Assembly: GCF_028335745.1 (NCBI RefSeq)
Contig: NZ_CP116477.1
Coordinates: 2,542,001-2,606,000 of the forward strand
Length of the DNA stretch: 64,000 nt
From: Pectobacterium sp. A5351
GTDB taxonomy: Bacteria; Pseudomonadota; Gammaproteobacteria; Enterobacterales; Enterobacteriaceae
Direction of reading: 5' to 3'
The first letter of the stretch is position 1; each line of letters begins with the position of its first letter. The position numbers were made by a program, and so were the translations under genes. A model generated the notes under the pieces. It saw only the letters and a list, made by a program, of their open reading frames with translations, searched no databases and had not been told where the DNA came from. Shown here one piece after another: positions 9,575-18,859 of this stretch.

Positions 9575-10242
9575 TGCTCGCTTATTTACCTGAGCTATTA
9601 AAAGGCCTGCATACCAGCCTGACCTTAACGGCTGTCTCCATCGTCGTAGCGCTGGTGTTATCACTGCTGCTGACCGTCGTGCTGACGCTCAAAACGCCTG
9701 TCATATCACTGTTGGCAAAAGGCTACATTACGCTGTTTACCGGTACGCCGCTGCTGGTGCAAATCTTCCTGATTTACTACGGCCCTGGGCAATTTACCTC
9801 TATCCAGCAAATTCCCTGGCTGTGGAACCTGCTTTCACAGCCGTGGCTGTGTGCGATGGTGGCGCTGGCGCTCAATAGCGCGGCCTATACCACGCAGTTA
9901 TTCTACGGCGCAGTAAAAGCGATTCCCGCCGGACAGTGGCAATCCTGTGCGGCGCTGGGAATGAATCAGAAGCAGACATTGCGTATTTTGTTGCCGTTCG
10001 CGTTTAAACGCGCGCTGTCTTCTTATTCAAATGAAGTGGTGCTGGTGTTTAAGAGTACGTCGCTGGCGTACACCATCACGCTGATGGAAGTCATGGGCTA
10101 TAGCCAACTGATGTACGGCCGGACGTATGACGTGATGGTATTTGGTGCCGCTGGGATTATCTACCTGTGTGTCAATGGGTTACTGACATTGTTGATGCGC
10201 TGGGTTGAGCGCCGCTCGCTGGTATTCGAACGTCGTAATTAA
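9574..10242 (+). CDS. artM: Arginine ABC transporter permease ArtM
   Basis: 222 residues, about five membrane segments. The EAA loop is AGQWQSCAALGMNQKQTLRILLPFA near residues 128-152. The C terminus RRSLVFERRN is typical of ArtM. Second permease subunit of the ArtPQM importer. The ATG overlaps the artQ TGA by one base, so translational coupling is likely. A strong terminator follows 24 bp after the stop, separating it from artJ. Confidence 0.95.
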   Translation: MLAYLPELLKGLHTSLTLTAVSIVVALVLSLLLTVVLTLKTPVISLLAKGYITLFTGTPLLVQIFLIYYGPGQFTSIQQIPWLWNLLSQPWLCAMVALALNSAAYTTQLFYGAVKAIPAGQWQSCAALGMNQKQTLRILLPFAFKRALSSYSNEVVLVFKSTSLAYTITLMEVMGYSQLMYGRTYDVMVFGAAGIIYLCVNGLLTLLMRWVERRSLVFERRN

Positions 10243-10266
10243 TCCTTATCACACTTATCCGTTTAG

Positions 10267-10294
10267 AAAGCAGGCTTATCAGCCTGCTTTTTTT
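10267..10294 (+). terminator. Rho-independent terminator after artM
   Basis: AAAGCAGGC and GCCTGCTTT form a perfect 9-bp stem around TTATCA, followed by a run of T. It ends artPIQM, so artJ must have its own promoter. Confidence 0.9.
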
Positions 10295-10324
10295 ATGGTG
10301 CTCTGATGTAAAAACACGCGACAA

Positions 10325-10363
10325 ATCGACTTATTAATCATATTAATTGCATATAAATTCATT
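10325..10363 (+). promoter_or_regulatory. ARG-box pair (ArgR operator) upstream of artJ
   Basis: TGCATATAAATTCA at 10348-10361 matches the ARG-box core at all defined positions. CGACTTATTAATCA at 10327-10340 is a weaker box. Their centres are 21 bp apart, the standard ArgR hexamer spacing. ArgR repression of artJ is established in E. coli; the boxes imply the same here. Confidence 0.8.
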
Positions 10364-10443
10364 TGATGGCATGGTAACTGCCATGACGCCGGAATCCTTC
10401 CGCGCAAGTATATTTATCAATATAAGAAAAACAGGAGTAGGTA

Positions 10444-11175
10444 ATGAAAAAATTAGTGCTCGCCACCTTGCTGGCAGGAATCGCCTTCAGCGCCACCGCC
10501 GCAGACACCATCCGTTTCGCCTCATCAGCCACCTACCCGCCGTTTGAATCACTGGATGCCAGCAATGAGATCGTTGGTTTCGATATGGATCTGGCGAAAG
10601 CGTTGTGCAAACAAATGCAGGCGACCTGTACGTTCACTAATCAGGCGTTTGACAGCCTGATTCCTGCGCTGAAATTCCGTCGCTATGACGCGGTGATTTC
10701 CGGTATGGACATCACGCCAGAACGCAGCAAGCAAGTGGCATTCACGCAGCCTTACTACGCCAACTCAGCCGTGGTTATCGCGCAAAAAGGGAAATTCAGC
10801 GATTTTACAGCGATGAAAGGCAAACGTATTGGGATGGAAAACGGCACGACACACCAGAAATACATGCACGATAAGCACCCGGAAGTGCAAACGGTCTCTT
10901 ATGACAGCTATCAGAACGCAGTACTGGATCTGAAAAACGGCCGTATTGATGGCGTATTCGGTGATACCGCCGTCGTTAACGAGTGGATTAAGACAAACCC
11001 TGAGCTGGCGACGGTTGGAGAACACGTGACTGACGCAGAATACTTCGGCACCGGATTGGGCATCGCCGTTCGTCCCGATGACAAAGCACTGCTGGAGAAG
11101 TTAAATAAAGCGCTGGATGCCATCAAAGCTGACGGCACGTATAAAACCATCAATGATAAGTGGTTTCCGCAATAA
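10444..11175 (+). CDS. artJ: Arginine-binding periplasmic protein ArtJ
   Basis: 243 residues. The signal peptide MKKLVLATLLAGIAFSATA is followed by ADTIRFASSATYPPF, and the solute-binding fold is colinear with ArtI. The protein is secreted to the periplasm and in E. coli binds L-arginine for the ArtPQM channel. AGGAG at 10433-10437 sets the ATG. It is a separate transcription unit, with a terminator before it and its own ARG boxes, so it can be tuned by arginine independently of artPIQM. Confidence 0.95.
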   Translation: MKKLVLATLLAGIAFSATAADTIRFASSATYPPFESLDASNEIVGFDMDLAKALCKQMQATCTFTNQAFDSLIPALKFRRYDAVISGMDITPERSKQVAFTQPYYANSAVVIAQKGKFSDFTAMKGKRIGMENGTTHQKYMHDKHPEVQTVSYDSYQNAVLDLKNGRIDGVFGDTAVVNEWIKTNPELATVGEHVTDAEYFGTGLGIAVRPDDKALLEKLNKALDAIKADGTYKTINDKWFPQ

Positions 11176-11303
11176 GATTTACTTCGCGTGGCGCGGTGTG
11201 GATGCACCGCGTTATAAAACGCTTCTACATTCCATGTCAGATAGTTCAAAGGTTTCGTGCGTGTTGATTACCGCATTTTTCTGTCATTTCATCACACGCC
11301 CGA

Positions 11304-11342
11304 CAAGGCGCGCTCAAACGCCGCAGCGCCTTGACCACTGGC
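11304..11342 (+). repeat. Intergenic repeat, copy 1
   Basis: CAAGGCGCGCTCAAACGC (11304-11321) agrees at 16 of 18 positions with 25520-25537. The following TTGACCACTGGC (11331-11342) agrees at 10 of 12 with 25550-25561. Both copies lie beside a gene end between unrelated genes, so this looks like a dispersed intergenic element of this genome. Confidence 0.55.
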
Positions 11343-11422
11343 TTTTCGGCGTTAATTGCGCCGCTTCGCGGTGCCTTCGGCGTTCGTATCCGCTGTTCGG
11401 ACCGTCTGCGACGCGTTCCTTA

Positions 11423-11459
11423 CGCGGCGCAGACTTTCGCGGCGCAGACTTTCGCGGCG
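11423..11459 (+). repeat. 15-bp tandem repeat, 2.5 copies
   Basis: CGCGGCGCAGACTTT occurs at 11423-11437 and 11438-11452, followed by a partial CGCGGCG. It is a perfect local duplication in the noncoding, GC-rich spacer and could vary in copy number by slippage. Confidence 0.8.
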
Positions 11460-11555
11460 TCCATGCCGCTCATCCGGCGGCCACGCCCACCTCAGCGCAA
11501 TTTTTTACGCCTACTGTGGCAACACCGTAAAGTATTCAGATGTCCTGACTTTGCC

Positions 11556-12689
11556 TTAGCCATCCTCACGCTTCAATAACGTTAGCACTTCGTAGTGCGC
11601 CGTGTGCGGGAACATGTCGAATAACTGTACGCGCAGCGCGCGGTAATTCGTCAGCTCTGTCATGTCTTTCGCCATGCTTTCAGCATTACAGCTGGAATAG
11701 AGAATATAGTCCGGTGCCATGCGGCTCAGGTAGGCGCACAGTTCGCTGCCGATACCGCGGCGCGGCGGATTGACTAGCACCAGCTCGGGAATTTCCGCTT
11801 TACCTGTCGCGAACTGCGTTGAATCCAACGCCTGAAATTCCACCTGTTTTAGTCCAAGCTGCTCCGCAGAACGACGCGCGCAGGCTATCGCCTCGGCGCT
11901 GATTTCAATACCCGTCAAACGCATCTCGGGTGACGCACAGTGCAGGCCAAAACCCCCTACTCCGCAAAACAGATCCCACATGCTGGTGATATTCAACTCT
12001 GCAACCCAGTCGCGTGCCGTCGCATACAGCGCGGCAGCCACCTGCGGGTTCGTCTGGAAAAAACTTTGCGGGCGGATATACAGCGGCACCTGATTGAACT
12101 GTTCGGCCAACGCGGCAGCCTCACTCAGGATAATTTCCGTTTTCCCTTCCATAATCGCCTGATGTACCGGCTGAATGTTGGCGGATATCACCTCAAGCTG
12201 CGGCAACTGCTGCTGTAGCCAGGGCAATGCAGCTCGCAGCTGCGCCAGCTTGGTTTCCGAACGTAAAACAAAGCGCAGCATAAACGTACCGCGCTGCGTA
12301 CTTTCCGTCAGAAGCAGATATTTCAGCTCCCCACGGCGTCGTTCTACGTTATAAGGCGTCAGCCCCGCTCGAGCGATGAAGACTTTAAGCACATCGAAAA
12401 CCGGTGCGAAGCTGGACGGATAAAGGGGACAATCGCAAAGATCCACCGCCGTTCCATCACGATGTAACATCCCCAGTAGCGGGCGTTCCACACTGCCGCT
12501 CACCACCATTTTGGCTTTATTACGAAAGGCGGACTGCACAGAGGGCTGTACCGGTAGCCAACGCTGCACGGCGTGCGGCTGTAGCAAGCCTTCGAGGTGC
12601 TGCTGCTTATCGGAGAGTTGCTGGGGATAGGCTTTTTCCAGCCATTGGCAGGAACGACAGGTTCCCGTGCTGTAGCGGGCACAATGCAT
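11556..12689 (-). CDS. rlmC: 23S rRNA (uracil-C5)-methyltransferase RlmC
   Basis: 377 residues, colinear with E. coli RlmC (RumB), which methylates U747 of 23S rRNA. N-terminal cysteines C3, C11 and C14 plus a later DLCDC cysteine fit the Fe-S cluster of this family. The SAM-binding motif [15 protein letters not shown] is near residue 234 and the catalytic-cysteine motif [12 protein letters not shown] near 335. PPRRGIG is the conserved proline loop. The protein lacks the TRAM domain, as RlmC does. Apparently monocistronic and convergent with artJ. Confidence 0.95.
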   Translation of the reverse strand: MHCARYSTGTCRSCQWLEKAYPQQLSDKQQHLEGLLQPHAVQRWLPVQPSVQSAFRNKAKMVVSGSVERPLLGMLHRDGTAVDLCDCPLYPSSFAPVFDVLKVFIARAGLTPYNVERRRGELKYLLLTESTQRGTFMLRFVLRSETKLAQLRAALPWLQQQLPQLEVISANIQPVHQAIMEGKTEIILSEAAALAEQFNQVPLYIRPQSFFQTNPQVAAALYATARDWVAELNITSMWDLFCGVGGFGLHCASPEMRLTGIEISAEAIACARRSAEQLGLKQVEFQALDSTQFATGKAEIPELVLVNPPRRGIGSELCAYLSRMAPDYILYSSCNAESMAKDMTELTNYRALRVQLFDMFPHTAHYEVLTLLKREDG

Positions 12690-12814
12690 AAAAATCTAAC
12701 TATCAAAAATAATACGGAATGAGAGGATTATAACACCCTGATGGCGTTACCCTGCGATCTTTCCACGTGGTCGTGGGTAACGCCAGCAGACAGACTGACT
12801 CAAGAGAGAAATGT

Positions 12815-13267
12815 CTATTTCTGGCGCATAAAAAAACGCTTACTGCGTCGTGGCAGAAACAGTAAAACAATCACAAGAAGATCCGGGATCTTTTGCAGCA
12901 GGAGCTGATTCAGCACAGCGGCATTGTTCTCTCCTGAAATATGGAATATCGCCGGCATAAACTCACTGAACGACGCCAGCAACAGGTAACACACCACCAC
13001 GCCCTGGCAGGCCACATAGCCCCATCGGCCCCAGTTCACACCGGCCAAAACGGCAAAGCCGCAGCGAATCTCAACGCCAACGACAACAAGCGATAGCAGT
13101 AACACCAACGTCGAATCCCAGGCTTCCGCGTTGCTGCCAATCCAGCCGCTAAAATCGCTAACCCCTAGCTCCCACACCAGCAGCAAAATCCCCAAAAAAC
13201 GAGTAGCAATGATCGCAATCCCCGCCACCATGACTGGTACCGGGGCATAAACTTTGCGTTGTGTCAT
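12815..13267 (-). CDS. ybjO: Inner-membrane protein YbjO (DUF2593)
   Basis: 150 residues with about four hydrophobic segments (near 10-33, 50-72, 82-104 and 122-140) and a basic C-terminal tail (RRSKRFFMRQK). Sequence and position between rlmC and potI match E. coli YbjO. Function is unknown. The start ATG at 13267 follows AAGAAGGA with almost no spacing, so translation may be weak. It is separated from potI by a strong terminator. Confidence 0.85.
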   Translation of the reverse strand: MTQRKVYAPVPVMVAGIAIIATRFLGILLLVWELGVSDFSGWIGSNAEAWDSTLVLLLSLVVVGVEIRCGFAVLAGVNWGRWGYVACQGVVVCYLLLASFSEFMPAIFHISGENNAAVLNQLLLQKIPDLLVIVLLFLPRRSKRFFMRQK

Positions 13268-13381
13268 TTCCTTCTTTGTGTACAGAATTTCAACGCTCTC
13301 CCTTCATGCGGTCATTTATCCGCCCCCAAATACAACACCCACATAAAATGTGGATGCTGATACAAAACCTAACGCGAATAT

Positions 13382-13418
13382 AAAACAGCAACGCCCCCAT
13401 ACTCTGGCGGCGTTGCTG
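13382..13418 (-). terminator. Terminator of potFGHI
   Basis: CAGCAACGCC (13386-13395) pairs with GGCGTTGCTG (13409-13418). Read on the minus strand the 10-bp stem is followed by TTTTATATT. It lies 42 bp past the potI stop. Confidence 0.85.
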
Positions 13419-13459
13419 GAAATCTTCGCTAGGCTAACAAATTACGGTGAGAGATCGAA

Positions 13460-14305
13460 TCAGCCGCGTCTCGCTTTTTGCATATCGCGATAGCGCTGCT
13501 TCTCTGCTCTCGCCATAAACCACCAGGCGATAAAGCCAATAATACCAACGACTAACAATATCAGGGAAGCCAATGCGTTAATTTGTGGATTAACGCCCAT
13601 TCTGACGCTGGAGAACACCAGCATTGGCAACGTGGTTGAGCCGGGGCCTGCCACGAAGCTGGCGATAACCAGATCGTCCAGCGACAGCGTAAACGCCAGC
13701 AGCCAGCCGGAAAGCAGCGCAGGGGCAATCATCGGCACCGTGATAATGAAGAACACCTTGAGCGGATTCGCGCCCAGATCCATCGCCGCCTCTTCAATAG
13801 AACGGTCAAGTTCACGCAGGCGCGCACTGATCACCACGGTGACATACGCGGTACAGAATGTGACGTGTGCCAGCCAGATAGTTAGCATCCCTCTTTCCGC
13901 TGGCCACCCAATGGCATGCCCCAATGCCACAAAGAGCAATAGCAGTGACAGGCCGGTAATCACATCTGGCATAACCAGCGGCGCCGTCAACATAAAGGCA
14001 AAGCCATTAGCGCCACGGAAACGGCCAAAACGCACCATGACCACGGCGGCAATCGTTCCAAGAATCACCGCCATTGTGGCCGAGGCGGCGGCAATGGTCA
14101 GGCTCAAGAGCACCGCGCTGATCATCGCCGTATTGTGGAACAGCTCGACATACCAGCGTGCCGACCAGCCTGCCCATACGGTAACCAGCTTGGAGCTGTT
14201 GAACGAGTAAATCACCAACATCAGCATCGGCGCATAGAGGAACGTAAAGCACAGCACCAAAATCACAATACGCCACGGTGAGCGAACAACAGGTAAATTA
14301 TTCAC
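13460..14305 (-). CDS. potI: Putrescine ABC transporter permease PotI
   Basis: 281 residues, about six membrane segments. The EAA motif for ATPase contact is EEAAMDLGANPLKVFFIITVPMIAP near residues 167-191. It pairs with PotH to form the putrescine channel. The start codon is GTG at 14305, overlapping the potH stop in a GTGA arrangement, so the genes are translationally coupled. Last gene of potF-G-H-I. Confidence 0.95.
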   Translation of the reverse strand: MNNLPVVRSPWRIVILVLCFTFLYAPMLMLVIYSFNSSKLVTVWAGWSARWYVELFHNTAMISAVLLSLTIAAASATMAVILGTIAAVVMVRFGRFRGANGFAFMLTAPLVMPDVITGLSLLLLFVALGHAIGWPAERGMLTIWLAHVTFCTAYVTVVISARLRELDRSIEEAAMDLGANPLKVFFIITVPMIAPALLSGWLLAFTLSLDDLVIASFVAGPGSTTLPMLVFSSVRMGVNPQINALASLILLVVGIIGFIAWWFMARAEKQRYRDMQKARRG

Positions 14306-15267
14306 GCTTCACCCTCCGCACTTTTGCTCTGATGCTTGTGGAACCAGATAATCGGCATAATCAACAGCAGCAACATAACGACGGCAACGGCAGACGCCAC
14401 CGGCCAGTCTCGGTTATTAAAGAATTCCTGCCACAGAATACGGCCAATCATGATGCTGTCCGGCCCACCGAGCAGTTCTGGGATGACGTACTCTCCCACC
14501 GCAGGGATGAAGACCAGCATCGAACCGGCAATAATTCCGCCTTTTGTTAGCGGAACAATCACGCTGAAGAAGGTTTTCAGCGGCCGCGCGCCCAGATCCA
14601 ACGACGCTTCCACCAGCGAGTAATCCAGCCGCATCAGCGCGGTATAGATCGGCAGCACCATAAACGGCAGATAGGAGTACACGACGCCAATATAAACCGC
14701 CAGATTGGTATGCAGAATGACCAGTGGTTCATCGATCACGCCCAGCCACAGCAGGAAGTTATTCAGGATACCGTTATTTTTCAGAATCCCCATCCAGGCG
14801 TAGACGCGAATCAAGAATGACGTCCAGGAGGGAAGGATTACCAGTAATAACAGAATGTTACGCGTTGACGGTTTGCTATGTGCCACCGCCCAGGCCAGCG
14901 GGTAGCCGATAAGCAGACAGCACAGCGTCGACACGGCAGCAACCTGAAGCGATTGCATATAGGCATCGAAATACAGCGGGTCGTCCAACAAATGCAGGTA
15001 ATTCCCAAGATTCAGGGAAATATCCAGCTTGTCGTCCATCCAGGAAACCAGATCGGTATACGGTGGGATCGCCCGCGCCATCTCTGCCAGGCTGATTTTG
15101 AACACGATCAGGAATGGCAGCATGAACAGCAGCAGCAGCCACAGATACGGCAGCGCGATGACGAGCTTACGTCCGTGCTTTTGACGCCAGCGCGCCATCA
15201 GCACACGGAGCCAGAGTCTGGCCTTGCCCGGTGGTTCCGCCGTGTTATGTTCGGGAAATAAAGTCAT
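14302..15267 (-). CDS. potH: Putrescine ABC transporter permease PotH
   Basis: 321 residues. A cytoplasmic N-terminal tail rich in basic residues is followed by about six membrane segments. The EAA loop is VEASLDLGARPLKTFFSVIVPLTKGG near residues 218-243. Permease partner of PotI in the PotFGHI putrescine importer. It starts 14 bp after potG and overlaps potI by four bases. Confidence 0.95.
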   Translation of the reverse strand: MTLFPEHNTAEPPGKARLWLRVLMARWRQKHGRKLVIALPYLWLLLLFMLPFLIVFKISLAEMARAIPPYTDLVSWMDDKLDISLNLGNYLHLLDDPLYFDAYMQSLQVAAVSTLCCLLIGYPLAWAVAHSKPSTRNILLLLVILPSWTSFLIRVYAWMGILKNNGILNNFLLWLGVIDEPLVILHTNLAVYIGVVYSYLPFMVLPIYTALMRLDYSLVEASLDLGARPLKTFFSVIVPLTKGGIIAGSMLVFIPAVGEYVIPELLGGPDSIMIGRILWQEFFNNRDWPVASAVAVVMLLLLIMPIIWFHKHQSKSAEGEA

Positions 15268-15281
15268 GGCATTCTTCCTCG

Positions 15282-16415
15282 CTACACCGTCAGAACCACA
15301 CAGCTATCCGCATCCCAACACAGCCGGACCTCATCTCCCCAGGTCGGTGCGCCTTTGCGATAGCGATAAGCATTTTGTAATTGTGCGCTGATGGTTTGCC
15401 CGCTGTTAAGCCTGACGTGGTAAATCGACAGGTCGCCCAGATAAGCGATATGCACCACTTCCCCTACCGCGAAGTTACAGCCGTCGGCTGGAACCTCTTC
15501 GCACAGCATGATTTTCTCTGGACGCAATGCGATGTAGACCGGAACGCCATCCACCACCGAGACATCTGAATCCACCTTCAGCGGATGCACCAGTCCGGGG
15601 CTTTTGATGATCAGCGCATCGTCCTGACGTTCCTGCAAGATCCCTTCAAACATATTGACCGAACCGATGAATTCCGCGCTGAAACGCGTATTCGGGTGCT
15701 CATAAATCTCTTCGGGCTCGCCAATCTGTACGAATTTACCGCGATTCATAATGGCAATACGACCCGCCATGGTCATGGCTTCTTCCTGATCGTGCGTCAC
15801 CATCACGCAGGTCACGCCCACGCGTTCCAGAATATCGACGACTTCAAGCTGCATGCGGTCGCGTAATTTTTTGTCCAGCGCCCCCATCGGTTCGTCCAGC
15901 AGCAGCAGTTTGGGACGCTTCGCCAGACTACGAGCCAACGCAACACGCTGACGCTGGCCGCCGGAAAGCTGATGCGGTTTACGATTGGCGAACTCTTGCA
16001 TGTGCACCAGCGACAGCATCTCTTCCACACGATCTTTGATTTCTGCGCGCGGTAGCTTGTCTTGCTTCAGACCAAACGCGATATTCTTTTCCACCGTCAT
16101 GTGTGGGAACAGCGCATAAGACTGAAACATCATATTGATGGGACGCTGGTAAGGCGGCACCAATGATAAATCCTGACCATCCAGAACAATCTGCCCCTGC
16201 GTGGGGAGCTCAAAACCTGCCAGCATGCGCAGCAGTGTGGATTTTCCACAGCCGGATGCACCCAGCAGGGCAAAAATTTCGCCTTTATAAATCGTCAGGC
16301 TGACATCATCGACGGCGGCCTGACCATCGAACGACTTCGTCAGGTTACGCACTTCCAGCAGCGGCGTGGCCGCTTTTTGAGGTTTTGATTGAGGGCGGGG
16401 GATCGCGTCATTCAC
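15282..16415 (-). CDS. potG: Putrescine ABC transporter ATP-binding protein PotG (GTG start)
   Basis: 377 residues, the length of E. coli PotG. Walker A GASGCGKST is near residue 53, signature LSGGQRQRVALARSL near 152 and Walker B LLLLDEPMGALD near 173. A C-terminal TOBE-type regulatory domain follows. The frame is open upstream for 23 more codons, but the family N terminus (NDAIPRPQ) is reached only from a GTG at 16415. GGAGAG lies nine bases before it. So GTG replaces the ATG used in E. coli. It lies 206 bp downstream of potF, with hairpins in between. Confidence 0.95.
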   Translation of the reverse strand: MNDAIPRPQSKPQKAATPLLEVRNLTKSFDGQAAVDDVSLTIYKGEIFALLGASGCGKSTLLRMLAGFELPTQGQIVLDGQDLSLVPPYQRPINMMFQSYALFPHMTVEKNIAFGLKQDKLPRAEIKDRVEEMLSLVHMQEFANRKPHQLSGGQRQRVALARSLAKRPKLLLLDEPMGALDKKLRDRMQLEVVDILERVGVTCVMVTHDQEEAMTMAGRIAIMNRGKFVQIGEPEEIYEHPNTRFSAEFIGSVNMFEGILQERQDDALIIKSPGLVHPLKVDSDVSVVDGVPVYIALRPEKIMLCEEVPADGCNFAVGEVVHIAYLGDLSIYHVRLNSGQTISAQLQNAYRYRKGAPTWGDEVRLCWDADSCVVLTV

Positions 16416-16512
16416 TTCGCATTGCTCTCCGGCAAAAGCAGAACAAGTCACACCGCAGATGCCGCCCTTCGGCGTTTTTTGCATTCAGCGATGTAACACA
16501 ATATAGAGCGCA

Positions 16513-16586
16513 AACAGGCGGGTTATCCGCCTGTTCTTTGCCACATTTTATACCCATCCATTCTTTGGTTGCTGAAACCAGCAACC
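16513..16586 (-). other. Two hairpins between potF and potG
   Basis: AACAGGCGG/CCGCCTGTT (16513-16521/16527-16535) and GGTTGCTG/CAGCAACC (16567-16574/16579-16586) form two perfect stems in the potF-potG spacer. Neither has a long U run on the minus strand. They probably protect the potF 3' end or cause partial termination, giving more binding protein than transporter. That role is inference. Confidence 0.6.
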
Positions 16587-16621
16587 ATCAAGCGCTTGGG
16601 TAACTATTCAAAGCTAAAAGG

Positions 16622-17731
16622 CTATTTGCCGCTCTTAACCTTAGTCCATGCACGTGTACGCGTGCGGTCAATCTGAGGAGACTGCACCTTAAGCGTAAAC
16701 AGTTTGGCACGCACATCCGCCGGCGGATAAACGCCCGGGTTATTACGAATTTCTGCGTTCACCAACGGCAAGGATGCCAGATTACCGCTCGCGTAATACA
16801 CATGGTTACTGATTCCCGCCATCACTTCCGGCTTCATCAGGTAATCCAGAAACGCATAGGCTTCATCCAGATTTTTAGCATCTTTTGGAATCGCGAGAAC
16901 ATCAAAGAATGCCAACGCGCCTTCTTTCGGAATGCTGTATTGGATATTCACCCCGTTCTTCGCTTCTTTCGCACGGTTTCCTGCCTGCAAAATATCGCCA
17001 GCCCAGCCTACCGCGACGCAGATGTCGCCATTTGCCAGATCGTTGATGTACTGCGATGAATGGAAGTAGCGAATGCTAGGACGCAGCTTCAGCAGCAGGT
17101 CGGTTGCAGACGTGGTGTAATCACCCGGTTTGGTGCTGTTCGGATCTTTACCCTGATAGTTCAACACGGTCGCAAAGATCTCTTCCGGTGCATCCAGGAA
17201 GGAGACGCCGCAGCTTTTCAGTTTTTCCAGGTTCTCTGGTTTCAGTACCAGATCCCAGCTGTCAACCGGTGCGTCAGCCCCTAGCGCTGCTTTGACTTTC
17301 TCAACGTTATAGCCGATGCCCGTGGTCGCCCACAGGTAAGGCAGGGCATATTTATTCTCTGGATCGTGCTGCGCAATCAGCTTCATCAGCTCAGGATCCA
17401 GATTTTTGTAATTCGGTAACTTGCTCTTGTCTAATGGCTGAAAAACGCCCGCAGAGAGCTGACGCTCCAGGAAGCTGGCAGAAGGCACCACCAGATCAAA
17501 ACCCGTGCTGCCCGCCATGAGCTTACCTTCCAACACTTCGTTGGAATCAAACACGTCATAGACGACTTTAATGCCGGTTTCTTTCTGGAAATTGGCTAAC
17601 GTGTCCGGCGCGATATAGTCGGACCAGTTATAAACATGCAGCGTTTTCTCTTCCGCAGATGCGGTGACGGACGCGGCCATCAGCAAGCCGGTGACAACAC
17701 CCGATAGCCATTTTTTACGTTGGGTGAACAT
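16622..17731 (-). CDS. potF: Putrescine-binding periplasmic protein PotF
   Basis: 369 residues. A signal peptide of about 25 residues ([26 protein letters not shown]) precedes [18 protein letters not shown], the first ligand-binding strand. [26 protein letters not shown] and the C-terminal [12 protein letters not shown] are as in E. coli PotF. It captures putrescine in the periplasm for PotGHI. The frame is open 35 codons further up, but ATG 17731 has GGAGGAAGG upstream and yields a normal signal peptide. Confidence 0.96.
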   Translation of the reverse strand: MFTQRKKWLSGVVTGLLMAASVTASAEEKTLHVYNWSDYIAPDTLANFQKETGIKVVYDVFDSNEVLEGKLMAGSTGFDLVVPSASFLERQLSAGVFQPLDKSKLPNYKNLDPELMKLIAQHDPENKYALPYLWATTGIGYNVEKVKAALGADAPVDSWDLVLKPENLEKLKSCGVSFLDAPEEIFATVLNYQGKDPNSTKPGDYTTSATDLLLKLRPSIRYFHSSQYINDLANGDICVAVGWAGDILQAGNRAKEAKNGVNIQYSIPKEGALAFFDVLAIPKDAKNLDEAYAFLDYLMKPEVMAGISNHVYYASGNLASLPLVNAEIRNNPGVYPPADVRAKLFTLKVQSPQIDRTRTRAWTKVKSGK

Positions 17732-18102
17732 CCGTTCCTTCCTCCATATAAGGGGGTGATTCATGGAAATAAACCTGTATCGTTCTGATACAAAATATGT
17801 CCTGCCGCGCTCTCCAACCGATGAATACGTATGCACCGATTTTTATTCGCCCAGACACAGACATAGCTCTGATTTAGCTGTCTGTTCCTTACAGGAATAA
17901 AGCATAACCCCACAACATCCTGCGCACCATACTTGAACGTAAAAATGGGTTTTAACGATTATTTACTCACATTTTATCGATGTGATGCAGGCGTTTAGCG
18001 ACAAACAAAGAGAAATATCTGGCAATAATGAGAAACAACCAGAATAAATGTCGGCGAGAGGAAAATAAGTAAAACCAATTGCTGCCTTTGGCAGCAACCG
18101 TA
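17732..18102. other. potF upstream region
   Basis: 371 bp between potF and ybjN. No gene is seen. It should hold the potF promoter; I could not assign confident -35/-10 hexamers. The ybjN terminator lies at its far end (18079-18097). Confidence 0.5.
18079..18097 (-). terminator. Terminator after ybjN
   Basis: TTGCTGCC and GGCAGCAA form an 8-bp perfect stem with a three-base loop. On the minus strand it is followed by a T-rich stretch (TTGGTTTTACTT), five bases past the ybjN stop. Confidence 0.7.
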
Positions 18103-18582
18103 TCAATGCAGATGTGAGGTTGTGACTCTTACAGCAGAGCCCTCTTCTTCCTCGCCGATAAACAGCAGATTATTAGCGCCAGCTTCAAGGATCACCATTG
18201 AGATCTGTTCTTCGGACTGCTGCATGAAATGTCGGAACTGTTCCACTGTCATGCCGGCGGCAACGCTGAATGACTGGCAGACAATCAGTTTCGGCAGATT
18301 ATCGTCCTGAACATCGATAAACGCCTTGACGGTCAACGAGCTAGCATTGATTTGACTCAGATCGCCAACCAGAGGAATCAACGCGCTGGGCTTCACTTCA
18401 GCCAGTGCGGAAAACAGGATCACGTTATCTACCAGATCAACTTTCGCATCAAACACGCCATCAAAATTTTGCATATGAGGAAGATGGAGCGCCTGACAGG
18501 AGTCACATTCGAAATACAGAATATTCAGTTGATCCAGCCACCGCCGTAGCATAGCCAAATCCGGGACGATGAGTGAATCCAT
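18103..18582 (-). CDS. ybjN: YbjN-family protein
   Basis: 159 residues, colinear with E. coli YbjN: FECDSCQALHLPHMQNFDGVFDAKVDL, then INASSLTVKAFIDVQDDNLPKLIVCQS, then QSEEQISMVILEA. The fold is related to type III secretion chaperones. E. coli YbjN is linked to stress and motility phenotypes but has no known biochemical role. Two adjacent ATGs (18585 and 18582) follow GAGG; the second gives spacing 8 and the E. coli-like N terminus MDSLIVP. It lies downstream of nfsA-rimK, but a hairpin between suggests separate expression. Confidence 0.88.
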   Translation of the reverse strand: MDSLIVPDLAMLRRWLDQLNILYFECDSCQALHLPHMQNFDGVFDAKVDLVDNVILFSALAEVKPSALIPLVGDLSQINASSLTVKAFIDVQDDNLPKLIVCQSFSVAAGMTVEQFRHFMQQSEEQISMVILEAGANNLLFIGEEEEGSAVRVTTSHLH

Positions 18583-18823
18583 CATGTTTGCCTCATACCT
18601 GTCGCCGTAAAAACAGCGTTGTTGAAAAGAAAGCACCGCTCACACCAGAGCGATGTTAAAACGTAAACCAGACGCTGCCGTAACAGAGAAACATCGTTAA
18701 AAACGGCACATAGCTTACGGAATATTGCGCGATGATGCCATGATAAAAGCGCGCAGCCACCCGCATTCCTCGTTCGGTTGCGCGATTGCGCACGCTGCAC
18801 CATGCCCACACGCCAATGAGGAA

Positions 18824-18840
18824 CGCCGTATTTTACGGCG
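18824..18840 (-). other. Hairpin between rimK and ybjN
   Basis: CGCCGTA and TACGGCG form a 7-bp perfect stem with a three-base loop, 20 bp past the rimK stop. No U run follows on the minus strand. It may separate nfsA-rimK from ybjN. Confidence 0.45.
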
Positions 18841-18859
18841 CAACCCCGGTTTCAGAAAG

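Larger units (their letters stand above)
11176..11555. other. artJ-rlmC intergenic region with hairpin and repeats
   Basis: No convincing gene. A GC-rich hairpin (GCGGTG / CACCGC, 11193-11210) lies 15 bp past the artJ stop and may end that transcript. The rest is GC-rich and rich in CGGCG motifs. It contains a shared intergenic repeat (11304-11342) and a 15-bp tandem repeat (11423-11459). Both are listed separately. Confidence 0.6.

Noticed and set aside
11117..11530. Plus-strand frame with RGADFRGADFRG, resembling a pentapeptide-repeat protein
   Set aside because: The motif comes entirely from the 15-bp tandem repeat. The frame begins inside artJ, has no ribosome-binding site and no other repeat or family signal.
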